DNA of 64,000 nt from contig NZ_AUBG01000010.1 of NCBI RefSeq assembly GCF_000429125.1, positions 85,635 to 149,634 on the forward strand, in the 5' to 3' direction. The stretch's first letter is position 1. Each line of letters begins with the position of its first letter. The stretch is from Aequorivita capsosiphonis DSM 23843 (GTDB taxonomy: Bacteria > Bacteroidota > Bacteroidia > Flavobacteriales > Flavobacteriaceae). A program made the translations under genes and the position numbers. This document shows, one piece after another, positions 7,999-16,265 of this stretch. A model generated the notes under the pieces. The model saw only the letters and a program-made list of their open reading frames with translations, was not told the origin of the DNA and did no database searches.

Positions 7999-9219
7999 CT
8001 AATGTGTACATTTTTTAATTATCAGTGCGGAATTGGTTCCCCCAAACCCGAATGAATTCGACAAAAATACATCAATTTTTTTGTTTAACGTTTTGTTAAC
8101 AAGGTTTAATTTTGAAGCGGCCTCATCTGGGTTTTCAAGGTTGATGTTTGGCGCAATAAAGGAGTTTTCCATCATTAACATGGAATATATTACTTCGCTT
8201 GCCCCAGCCATCCAACATTCGTGACCGGTCATAGATTTTGTAGAGCTTACGCAGGGTCCATTTTCACCAAAAACTTCTGTGATTGCAAGCGCTTCATTTG
8301 CATCGCCAACCGGGGTTGATGTTGCGTGCGCATTGACGTAATCAATTTCTGAAGCTTTTATATTTGCCTGATCTAAGGCCATTTTCATAGCACGAGCAGG
8401 ACCATCAACATTTGGAGTTGAAATATGTTCTCCGTTGGAAGAAAAACCATAGCCAATAATTTCTCCTAAAATTGGAGCACCGCGTTTAATAGCACTTTCG
8501 TAGCTTTCAATTACTAGCGTTGCCGCTCCGCCACTTGGCACCAAACCATCACGTGCTTTATCAAATGGACGGCTGGCTTTTGTTGGGTCTAATTGGGTTG
8601 AAAAAACCCCAAGACCATCAAAACTACCCATTGCCAATTCATTAATTTCCTGTGCTCCACCAGAAATTATACAGTCTTGAAGTCCGTTTTTAATGAGGAA
8701 GTATGCCATCCCAATGGAATGAGAACCACTTGCACAAGCGGCACTGATGGTAAAGTTAATCCCTCTCAACTTAAAAATAGTTGAAAGGTTCATTGTTACT
8801 GAAGAGTTCATCGCTTTAAAAATCGCACCCGAACCCACGAGCGTGGTATCCTTTTTCTCACGAATTTTATCAACCGAATCTATAACCGATTTTGCAGTAC
8901 TGTCGTTACCGTATAGGATTCCTACTTCGTTCTCTTCAAAGAATTGTTCGTCGATTTTAGCATTTTTTAAAGCTTCAAAGGTGGCTGCATACGCGTAGGC
9001 ACCTTCTTCACCTAAACTAATTCGTTCTCGGCGCGACAGCTGTTCCTTTAAATTAGGCTCTTCTACCCATCCTGTTAAGCAAGAGCGATAACCAAAATCC
9101 TTGCGTTTTCCATCGCAAATAATACCAGACTTCCCATTATATAAAGACTCCTTTACTTCCTGCAGATTTTTACCTATGCAGGAATATATACCCATTCCGG
9201 TTATCACTACTCTTCTCAA
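7999..9219 (-). CDS. Beta-ketoacyl-ACP synthase, FabF/KAS II type
   Basis: 406 residues with a complete active site: Cys162 in SAACASGSHSIG, His298 in NAHATSTPVGD, Lys328 in SSTKSMTGH and His333. This is a chain-elongating ketosynthase. In aryl-polyene systems such an enzyme extends a cinnamate- or coumarate-type starter with malonyl-ACP. The ACP gene follows immediately downstream. No separate chain-length-factor partner is visible inside the window; it may lie left of position 1. Confidence 0.92.
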   Translation of the reverse strand: MRRVVITGMGIYSCIGKNLQEVKESLYNGKSGIICDGKRKDFGYRSCLTGWVEEPNLKEQLSRRERISLGEEGAYAYAATFEALKNAKIDEQFFEENEVGILYGNDSTAKSVIDSVDKIREKKDTTLVGSGAIFKAMNSSVTMNLSTIFKLRGINFTISAACASGSHSIGMAYFLIKNGLQDCIISGGAQEINELAMGSFDGLGVFSTQLDPTKASRPFDKARDGLVPSGGAATLVIESYESAIKRGAPILGEIIGYGFSSNGEHISTPNVDGPARAMKMALDQANIKASEIDYVNAHATSTPVGDANEALAITEVFGENGPCVSSTKSMTGHECWMAGASEVIYSMLMMENSFIAPNINLENPDEAASKLNLVNKTLNKKIDVFLSNSFGFGGTNSALIIKKCTH

Positions 9220-9299
9220 TTATTTTCAGTCTTAATTAATAAATACTTTTATTCTAGAAACAGCTTTGGTTATTTCTCAACTTATTGCAAGCTACATAC

Positions 9300-9605
9300 T
9301 TAATCCAATTGTTTTTTCAATTCATCTGGATCTTGCCTTGTGTCAAACAAGGTAATTATTTCTATTTCTTTCTTTGCGAAATTTACCCGATAGAAAAACG
9401 TTGTTTGCCTTGTGACCACGCATTTATATATTCCTCCGAATACTATTGATTTTGGACAGCTTTCTGGATACTCTGAAATCTGTTTTATTTTTTCATTCAA
9501 TTTGATTAAAAAGTTTTTCTTGACCTTATATCCCCATTCTTCCAATAAACACTCAGTAAGTTTTTTTAATTTGTATTCGGCAATGTCTGAAACAAAAATT
9601 TCCAT
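9300..9605 (-). CDS. RelE/ParE family toxin
   Basis: 101 residues. The fold signature is a helical N-terminal half (YKLKKLTECLLEEWGYK) followed by beta strands ending IEIITLFDTRQDPDEL, a very typical RelE/ParE ending. Toxins of this family cut ribosome-bound mRNA or inhibit gyrase; which one cannot be told here. The ATG at 9605 overlaps the stop of the antitoxin gene by one base (TAATG), the usual arrangement with the antitoxin first. It lies inside the pigment cluster, between the fabG-like gene and the ketosynthase gene. Confidence 0.85.
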   Translation of the reverse strand: MEIFVSDIAEYKLKKLTECLLEEWGYKVKKNFLIKLNEKIKQISEYPESCPKSIVFGGIYKCVVTRQTTFFYRVNFAKKEIEIITLFDTRQDPDELKKQLD

Positions 9606-9823
9606 TAAGAAATTCTATTCAAAACGTCTTTATGTAAAGAGCGATTACCTTTATCTAACTGCTCAATACCCTTTTTAATTTCTGCTTGTTCTACGGCACT
9701 CATCTCATTCCAAAAATCCGCATTTTCATTGTTTATGAAATCAGTTACTTTTTTTATAAAAACCTCGTTGTCAATATTCAATATTAACTTTACAAGCTCT
9801 ATTTTTTTTGTTTCAATTTTCAT
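9605..9823 (-). CDS. Antitoxin of a RelE/ParE-type module
   Basis: 72 residues, acidic and helical, with the stretch ADFWNEMSAVEQAEIKKGIE that is typical of small antitoxins paired with ParE-like toxins in Bacteroidota. There is no clear ribbon-helix-helix or HTH domain; the N-terminal 40 residues could dimerise. It is translated first and overlaps the toxin start by 1 bp. The 76-bp gap to the fabG-like gene stop upstream is AT-rich and could hold its own promoter. Confidence 0.78.
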   Translation of the reverse strand: MKIETKKIELVKLILNIDNEVFIKKVTDFINNENADFWNEMSAVEQAEIKKGIEQLDKGNRSLHKDVLNRIS

Positions 9824-9899
9824 CCTTATTCGTCTTTCTCAAATTTACTAAATAACCTCTTTTGTAAGTCGTTATTCTATTTGAACAATTTTTTTTGTT

Positions 9900-10652
9900 T
9901 TAAGAATAAATCCCCCCATTTATATTAATGACTTCACCTGTAATATAAGAAGATTTTCTTGAGGCTAAAAAGCTCACCACGTGCGCTACTTCTTCTGCTT
10001 CACCAAAACGATTGGCGGGAATCATTTTTTTAAGTTCTTTTTCATCGAGTTCTGCAGTCATATCGCTTTTTATAAACCCTGGTGCTACTGCATTAACCGT
10101 GATGTTTCGTTTTGCAACTTCCTGTGCCAAAGCTTTTGTCGCACCAATTACAGCTGCTTTCGCCGCAGAATAATTTACTTGCCCCGAAGTGCCCTTTAAT
10201 CCCGAAACGGAAACCATATTAATAATTCGCCCGTATTTATTGACCAATAATTTCTGAATTAAAGTGTTGGTAACATTATAAAACCCGGTTAAACTAGTGT
10301 TGACAACCTTATGCCAATCTTCGGGTTTCATCCACATAAACAAACCATCTCTAGTAATGCCCGCGTTGTTAACAATCACTTCAATAATTGCATCTTTGTT
10401 TTTATCATGCCATTTATCAAATGCATTTGTTACGGATTCAATATCAGATACGTCAAACTGGATAATTTCACCTTTACCACCAAGCGCTTCAATTTCGCTG
10501 AGCGTTTGCAGGGCAGCGTCTTTGTTACTACTGTAATTTATAAGAAGGCTATAATCCAAATCTTTCGTCAATTGAATACAAACCGCACGACCAATCCCTC
10601 TTGAGCCTCCTGTTACTAATGCGTATTTCTGTTTCGTTTTTTTCTCTTCCAT
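9900..10652 (-). CDS. 3-oxoacyl-ACP reductase, FabG-like SDR
   Basis: 250 residues of short-chain dehydrogenase. The NAD(P) motif is TGGSRGIGRA and the NNAG motif is present. The catalytic Ser lies in MVSVSG, with Tyr and Lys in NYSAAKAAVIG. It reduces 3-ketoacyl-ACP to the 3-hydroxy form. I chose the ATG at 10652 (MEEKKTKQ) rather than the in-frame ATG at 10700, because a good promoter -7 box (TACCTTTG) lies between them at 10667-10674 and because FabG proteins start just before the first beta strand. It would serve each elongation round of the polyene. Confidence 0.93.
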   Translation of the reverse strand: MEEKKTKQKYALVTGGSRGIGRAVCIQLTKDLDYSLLINYSSNKDAALQTLSEIEALGGKGEIIQFDVSDIESVTNAFDKWHDKNKDAIIEVIVNNAGITRDGLFMWMKPEDWHKVVNTSLTGFYNVTNTLIQKLLVNKYGRIINMVSVSGLKGTSGQVNYSAAKAAVIGATKALAQEVAKRNITVNAVAPGFIKSDMTAELDEKELKKMIPANRFGEAEEVAHVVSFLASRKSSYITGEVININGGIYS

Positions 10653-10666
10653 ATAAAAATCTCTTG

Positions 10667-10700
10667 CAAAGGTACACCTCCGCCTTCGGCAACTCCCCAA
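10667..10700 (-). promoter_or_regulatory. Predicted Bacteroidota promoter for the fabG-like gene
   Basis: On the minus strand, TTG (10698-10700), a 23-bp spacer and TACCTTTG (10667-10674) match the consensus TTG-N17-23-TAnnTTTG. The -7 box is 14 bases upstream of the chosen ATG, so the mRNA leader would be very short. Confidence 0.6.
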
Positions 10701-10862
10701 GAAAAAAGGGAAGGAACCATATAATTAATTTAATTCTTAAACTTAAATTCGTGTTTTTTATAAACCTAAAAGGAGCCCGTCTAAAAGATCGGAACACAAT
10801 TTGGCAAGCTCAGTGCACCGCTTTGCAAGAATTCCCTGCTCACTGAACACTGAATACTTTTT

Positions 10863-11999
10863 TTACTTCGAAGTATCTACAAAATTCTCCGCATTTTGGT
10901 GCCATTTGCCAACCACTTGGCCGCTTTCATTTATAAAACCCCATTCCTTCTTTTTCTTTACGCGAGCAAGTCCGTTTTGAAATCCTTTTTCAGCACCTTT
11001 TTGTAAGAAGCCGAACATGCCTCCAGTAGAAATATCGTATTCCATCGGAATAACTAGGTTTCCTGTTTTATCAATAAACCCCCAAAGTTTTTTTTCTTTT
11101 ACCGGAGCGAATCCGTTATCTGAAAAAATTTCGGCATCCCTATATTTAAAATCAATTACTTTTTCTCCTTTTTCGTTGATGTAACCCCAGTTTTTGTCTT
11201 TATATACTGGTGCAAGACCCGCGTTAAATGCACGCGCTTTATCATAAGCTGGCTCAATTATCCATTCACCAATCCCATTGATAAAACCCATCATTTCGGC
11301 ACTTCGCGCATAGGTTAAAGGAGAGTCATTGGTGAAATCCCAAATTTTATCTATTCCTGCAATAGAAGTGAAAATTCCATCATTCAATATTCCGAAACTA
11401 TCCCCTTTCCGGGCCCAAAGTCCGTTTTTGCTGAAATCGCCAATTTCATCGTATTCGGCAGGTACAAAAACATCGCCTTTATTGTTAAGGAGACCCCATT
11501 TCTCACCGTCTTTAAATTTTGCATATCCGTTAATAAAACCTTTAATCTCGCTATACTTTGGCTCTAAAATTGTTTTTCCGTTGGTGTCTATCAAACCAAC
11601 ATTATCACCGCTTCGGATTATTGCAACCCCATTGTCAAAATCATAATACTTATCTGTGGTTGGAGTAGTAAGCGTTTCGTTTTTCGAATTGATATATTTC
11701 CAGTCCTTGTCTTCTAAAACCAAGGCATATCCAGAATTAAAGGCTTTTACGCGATCATATTGTGGTTGTATTACCCACTCCCCAGAAGCATTGATAAAAC
11801 CCCACTTCTTGTCTTTCATTGCCGCCGCGTATTTGCCAGAAAAACTATCCGCTTTGTCAAATTGTGGTTGAATGGCGAACTCGCCTGTTTTGTTGATGTA
11901 GCCAAAACTACCATCGTCGCGAACCAATGCTAGTTCCTGTGCGGAAGTAGCTATTATTCCAATGAAAAGAATACATACGAAAGTTAAAATCGATCTCAT
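10863..11999 (-). CDS. Secreted WG-repeat protein
   Basis: 378 residues with an N-terminal signal peptide (MRSILTFVCILFIGIIATSAQ). Most of the chain consists of about eight degenerate WG repeats, each carrying a core like KWGFINASGEWVIQPQYD spaced by 40-50 residues. The repeats form beta-rich domains of unknown function and such proteins are common on Bacteroidota cell surfaces. It lies between the fabG-like and ammonia-lyase genes in the same direction, so it may be co-transcribed with pigment genes. A direct role in pigment synthesis is not evident. Confidence 0.88.
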   Translation of the reverse strand: MRSILTFVCILFIGIIATSAQELALVRDDGSFGYINKTGEFAIQPQFDKADSFSGKYAAAMKDKKWGFINASGEWVIQPQYDRVKAFNSGYALVLEDKDWKYINSKNETLTTPTTDKYYDFDNGVAIIRSGDNVGLIDTNGKTILEPKYSEIKGFINGYAKFKDGEKWGLLNNKGDVFVPAEYDEIGDFSKNGLWARKGDSFGILNDGIFTSIAGIDKIWDFTNDSPLTYARSAEMMGFINGIGEWIIEPAYDKARAFNAGLAPVYKDKNWGYINEKGEKVIDFKYRDAEIFSDNGFAPVKEKKLWGFIDKTGNLVIPMEYDISTGGMFGFLQKGAEKGFQNGLARVKKKKEWGFINESGQVVGKWHQNAENFVDTSK

Positions 12000-12060
12000 A
12001 ATATTATATTTTTTAGTTAGTTAAAGTTAAAATAAACATTTTTGATGAGAAAATACAAAC

Positions 12061-13587
12061 TTATTTTGACGAATCCATTAAAAATTCTTTCACCTTGTTA
12101 ACGTAGGGATACATAACGATATCTTCCTTAAAGATTGGAACAATAGCCCGAATTTCGTCGTACATCTTTTTTGTTTTAGAAGAAACCTGATCTTGTACTT
12201 TTAGATATTCGATTGCCTGAATGATGGTTATTAATTCAATTGCAACTACCTCAAAAGCATTTTCAATTACTTTTTTAGCGATAAGAGCCGCATTTGTGCC
12301 CATACTTACAATATCTTGATTATCGTTATTGTTTGGGATGCTGTGCACATACATTGGGTTGCTGAGCATTTGACTTTCTGCTGTGGTTGAAGTAGCCGTA
12401 AATTGCACGCCCTGCATTCCAAAGTTTAACCCCAGTTTTCCTAAATTCACAAATGGTGGAAGTATGTCGTTTAGTTTTGAATTAAGTAAGTAGTTTAATT
12501 GACGCTCAGAAAGCATGGTCATTTTAGCAACAACTATTTTGAGTTTGTCCATTTCCAACGAAACATAATCACCGTGGAAGTTTCCGCCGTGATAAACATT
12601 TTGATTTTCAACATCAACAATTGGATTGTCGTTTGCCGAATTTACTTCTTCAATCAATATATTTTCTACCGAATTAATTGTGTCCAATACCGGTCCCAAA
12701 ATTTGTGGCACACAGCGCAGGGAATAGTATTCTTGTACTTTTTCCTCAAAAACCTCAACATCTTTTGAACCATTATACAAATGATGTTCGCGCTTTCGCG
12801 TCAATTTACTGTCGTCTAAATGGGTGCGCATCATTTTGGCTACTTCGCGCTGGCCGTGATGTCTTTTGGTCTGGTTAAGTTGAAACGAAAGATGGTCATC
12901 ATACGCCATTACAATTTCATTGATGGCAGAAGAAGCCTTAATCATCCACTGCAAAATATTTTTGGAATAAAGAACATTTATAACGCCAATACCCGTCATT
13001 ACTGAAGTACCGTTCATTAAAGCCAGTCCTTCTCGAAGTTCCACTTTTATGGGCTCTAGATTTTCAAGTTCGAAAACTTCTTTGGTATTTTTACGTTCGC
13101 CTTTATAAAAAACTTCCCCTTCGCCAATCAACACCAAAGCCAAATGGGCAAGCTGCACTAAATCGCCACTCGCACCTACGCCTCCGTGTTCATAAATAAG
13201 TGGAATAATATTCTTGTTAAGTAGCTGAGTCATCAAATTTATAACTGAAGGATGCACCCCGCTATTACCGAGACTTAAGGTATTTAAACGTGCCAGCATG
13301 GCTGCGCGAACGTATTGTGGCGCAATTATATTTCCAGTACCAGAAGCGTGACTTCTAATAAGATTGTATTGCAATTGAATGCGTTCATTATCTTTTATTT
13401 TATACTGCGCCATCGGACCAAAACCAGTGTTTACGCCGTAAATAGTTTTGTTTTCGGAGAAATCCTTTAGAAAATCAAAACTGTTTTGAACTCTTTCTAT
13501 TATATCTTTGTGCAGTTGGACAGTTTCATTTTTGAAAATTGTTTTCTCAAAATCGGCAATTTCCAGTTTTCCTTTTAATGTTGGCAT
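12061..13587 (-). CDS. HAL/PAL/TAL-family aromatic amino acid ammonia-lyase
   Basis: 508 residues. The self-forming MIO cofactor motif Ala139-Ser140-Gly141 lies in HGGVGASGDLVQLAHLAL, and the catalytic Tyr50 is in IYGVNTGFGPMAQ. The enzyme removes ammonia from an aromatic amino acid. The selectivity pair is Ser79-His80, as in histidine lyases, whereas the characterised Rhodobacter tyrosine lyase has His-Leu. The cluster context (no other hut genes, a pigment pathway needing a coumarate or cinnamate starter) favours tyrosine or phenylalanine as substrate. It has its own promoter at 13625-13653. Confidence 0.9.
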   Translation of the reverse strand: MPTLKGKLEIADFEKTIFKNETVQLHKDIIERVQNSFDFLKDFSENKTIYGVNTGFGPMAQYKIKDNERIQLQYNLIRSHASGTGNIIAPQYVRAAMLARLNTLSLGNSGVHPSVINLMTQLLNKNIIPLIYEHGGVGASGDLVQLAHLALVLIGEGEVFYKGERKNTKEVFELENLEPIKVELREGLALMNGTSVMTGIGVINVLYSKNILQWMIKASSAINEIVMAYDDHLSFQLNQTKRHHGQREVAKMMRTHLDDSKLTRKREHHLYNGSKDVEVFEEKVQEYYSLRCVPQILGPVLDTINSVENILIEEVNSANDNPIVDVENQNVYHGGNFHGDYVSLEMDKLKIVVAKMTMLSERQLNYLLNSKLNDILPPFVNLGKLGLNFGMQGVQFTATSTTAESQMLSNPMYVHSIPNNNDNQDIVSMGTNAALIAKKVIENAFEVVAIELITIIQAIEYLKVQDQVSSKTKKMYDEIRAIVPIFKEDIVMYPYVNKVKEFLMDSSK

Positions 13588-13624
13588 TTATTGTAGAATC
13601 AATGGGTTGATTAAATGTGAATTG

Positions 13625-13653
13625 CAAAAATAATTCATTACTTTAGACTGCAA
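13625..13653 (-). promoter_or_regulatory. Predicted Bacteroidota promoter for the ammonia-lyase gene
   Basis: On the minus strand, TTG (13651-13653), an 18-bp spacer and TATTTTTG (13625-13632). This is a good match to TTG-N17-23-TAnnTTTG, about 37 bp upstream of the start codon. Confidence 0.6.
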
Positions 13654-13686
13654 ATTTAGAATTTTTTAACTTTTATATCTTATTAT

Positions 13687-14967
13687 ATGAATGATATTAA
13701 TGTTGATGTGTTAATTATTGGCGCCGGACCTTCGGGATGCGTTGCTGCGTCATACTTAAAAAACAATGGAATAAACTGTAAAGTAGTTGAAAAAAACACA
13801 TTTCCACGCTTTGTGATAGGCGAAAGTCTCCTGCCACGCTGTATGGACCATTTTGAGGAAACGGGACTTTTGGATTGCTTAATGGAACAAGGTTTCGAAA
13901 TAAAATCTGGTGCACGCTTTTTGAAAAATGACGTTGTTTGCAATTTCGATTTCGGTGAAAAACATACCCCAGGCTGGGATTATACGTGGCAAGTTCCAAG
14001 GGCCCATTTTGACCATACCCTTGCTAAAGAAATAGTAAAAAAAGGAGTGGATCTTTCTTTCGGTCATGAAGTGATTGATGTACAATTTGATCCATCGGCT
14101 CCACCTGGAGACCCTCTTTCGACTCTTGGAGGTATTGGAAATTCAGTTACAACCGTAAAGGATGAAAATGGAAACGAATATAAAATAAATGCGAAATTTA
14201 TAATTGATAGCAGCGGTTATGGAAGGGTTTTGCCGCGTTTGTTGGATTTGGATATGCCATCTTCGCTTGATGCAAATTCCGCCATATTTACCCACGTGAA
14301 AGAACCTAACCGTCCTGAAGGCGTTGAAGGAACCATTATCACTTTTGATGTTGTAAAAGACGATGTTTGGCTTTGGGTAATTCCTTTTTCAAACGGAAAT
14401 ACCAGTATTGGTTTTGTAGGTCCCACGGAATTTATTGAATCATTTGAAGGAACCAATGCCGAAAAAATGAAGGAAATGCTAAAAACTTCAGACTATTATT
14501 ATGACCGACTGAAGGATTTGGAATTTCTTTTTGAGCCTTATGTTATTAAAAATTATTCAAAAGCAGTAAAACAACTTTACGGGAATGGTTATGCCCTTAC
14601 GGGGAATAGTGCCGAATTTTTAGATCCGGTATTTTCATCTGGCGTTACTTTCGCCACCGAATCTGGATTAAAAGCCGCAAAATTAATAACCAAAGAGCTG
14701 CAAGGCGAAAACGTGGATTGGGAAGAAGATTACACCGAATATATCATGAAAGGGGTAGCTGTTTTTAGAACCTACGTAAAAGAATGGTACACGGGGAATC
14801 TCCAAAAAATATTCTTTCACCGTCCGGAAAACCCAGTAATCAAAGAACAAATTTGCGCGGTTCTTGCTGGCTATGTTTGGGATGAAACCAATCCTTTTGT
14901 AAAAAACCACAACCGCCTTGTAAAGACGGTTGCGAAGGTTATTGATATGGAAAATGAGCGGGTATAA
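13687..14967 (+). CDS. FAD-dependent oxidoreductase, flavin halogenase-like
   Basis: 426 residues. The FAD-binding GAGPSG motif is at residues 12-17. Halogenase-family marks are GESLLPR (residues 45-51), Lys73 in KSGARF, and a WxWxIP motif as WLWVIP (228-233). Flavin-dependent halogenases use reduced FAD, oxygen and halide; some family members instead hydroxylate or reduce. It is divergent from the ammonia-lyase gene with a 99-bp shared intergenic region. Flexirubins can carry chlorine or hydroxyl groups on the aryl ring, so a tailoring role is plausible. Whether this enzyme halogenates needs testing. Confidence 0.85.
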   Translation: MNDINVDVLIIGAGPSGCVAASYLKNNGINCKVVEKNTFPRFVIGESLLPRCMDHFEETGLLDCLMEQGFEIKSGARFLKNDVVCNFDFGEKHTPGWDYTWQVPRAHFDHTLAKEIVKKGVDLSFGHEVIDVQFDPSAPPGDPLSTLGGIGNSVTTVKDENGNEYKINAKFIIDSSGYGRVLPRLLDLDMPSSLDANSAIFTHVKEPNRPEGVEGTIITFDVVKDDVWLWVIPFSNGNTSIGFVGPTEFIESFEGTNAEKMKEMLKTSDYYYDRLKDLEFLFEPYVIKNYSKAVKQLYGNGYALTGNSAEFLDPVFSSGVTFATESGLKAAKLITKELQGENVDWEEDYTEYIMKGVAVFRTYVKEWYTGNLQKIFFHRPENPVIKEQICAVLAGYVWDETNPFVKNHNRLVKTVAKVIDMENERV

Positions 14968-15048
14968 TAAAAATATTTGATTTTTGGAATTTTAAAGCGA
15001 AAGGTAAAAAAAAATATTCCCTATCTTTAAATCCAACTAATCAAGCAA

Positions 15049-16176
15049 TTGGAATTAAATTTTTATAGCAGTCTGGTTATTGCGGGAATAATTCAGGGGG
15101 TTTTCTTAACCGTCTATATCTTATTGCTCGCAAAATATAGAACGCGTGCTTCCATTTATCTTGGTTTATTGATTCTTTTTATTACCCTCTCCATACTTCA
15201 GGAATTATTATGGGAAACAGGCGCTGTAACGAGTCTTGAATATTACCATCTTTTTTTACCTTATTCTTTTGCACAAGCGGCTTTGTTCTATTTTTTTGTG
15301 ATGATCTTTTTATATCCAGACCGAAAAAACATACGACTAGAAAAGTTATTCTATCTGCCTTTCTTAGTAATACTCTTTGCTAGTTTAATTTTTAAATTAG
15401 TGTATTTGGTCTTAGACATTTCCCATCCTTTTTTTATAAGCATGTATGCAGTTATGGAATTTATTGATACCTATGGTGATTTTCTTAGTATTCTAATGGT
15501 TAGTCTAGTGCTATTGATTCTTTGGAAGCAAATCGAAATTTATCATAAAAAGCCTGTGAAATATTATTCTGAAATAGTAAAATCAAAACTTACGTGGCTA
15601 AAGATATTATTCATTTTGCTGTTTCTTTTCAATATTTTTTGGATGTATGCAACCATTGTTGGAGCTCTTATAAATGAAAATGAATACCCGGCATATCTTC
15701 TTCTAATTGGCATTTCAATTATAATATACACTTTAGGATATATAGGAACCCGAAAAATTGGAGTGCAAGAAGAACGAAGAAAAATAAGAAAGTCTTTTTA
15801 TGGAAAACAGGATTACTCTATTTCTGAAGAAACTAAAGGTAAACATATTTTGTTATTCGAAAAAAGGCTTATCGAGGAAAAGAAGTTTTTGGACTCTTCA
15901 ATAACTTTAGACTCTATGGCCGACGATCTTCAAATTAGCAGCAGCCATTTATCGCGAATGATAAATGCTGAATTAAAAACTACTTTTTCAAATTATATAA
16001 ACCTTCTTCGGGTAAAAGAGGCTAAAATATACTTATTACAACCCGAATTTTCAGAGTACACTTTACTCGCTATTGGCCTGGAAGCAGGTTTTAATTCTAA
16101 GACTACTTTCAACACAACCTTCAAAAAAATAACGGGGCAAACTCCTTCTCAGTTTAAAAAAACAGCATCAAATTAG
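15049..16176 (+). CDS. Membrane-anchored AraC family transcriptional regulator
   Basis: 375 residues. The first 235 residues form about seven membrane helices and the last 100 are an AraC DNA-binding domain with two HTHs (MADDLQISSSHLSRMIN and LLAIGLEAGFNSKTTFNTTF). The start is TTG at 15049; the next in-frame ATG is 84 codons downstream and would delete three helices. Such fusions probably sense a membrane or extracellular cue and bind DNA at the membrane. It may control the preceding pigment genes or the following secreted protein, but no operator was identified. Confidence 0.87.
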   Translation: MELNFYSSLVIAGIIQGVFLTVYILLLAKYRTRASIYLGLLILFITLSILQELLWETGAVTSLEYYHLFLPYSFAQAALFYFFVMIFLYPDRKNIRLEKLFYLPFLVILFASLIFKLVYLVLDISHPFFISMYAVMEFIDTYGDFLSILMVSLVLLILWKQIEIYHKKPVKYYSEIVKSKLTWLKILFILLFLFNIFWMYATIVGALINENEYPAYLLLIGISIIIYTLGYIGTRKIGVQEERRKIRKSFYGKQDYSISEETKGKHILLFEKRLIEEKKFLDSSITLDSMADDLQISSSHLSRMINAELKTTFSNYINLLRVKEAKIYLLQPEFSEYTLLAIGLEAGFNSKTTFNTTFKKITGQTPSQFKKTASN

Positions 16177-16265
16177 TTCCAATTTTTGCTATTTGCAGTA
16201 ATCCGAACGCCTAAAGTGCTAGAGCTCTGCACTTTCGATTCATAATAATTCTAAAACCAAATATT

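Noticed and set aside
12061..13587. The ammonia-lyase as histidine utilisation gene hutH
   Set aside because: No hutU, hutI or hutG genes are near, and it is flanked by polyketide-type pigment genes.
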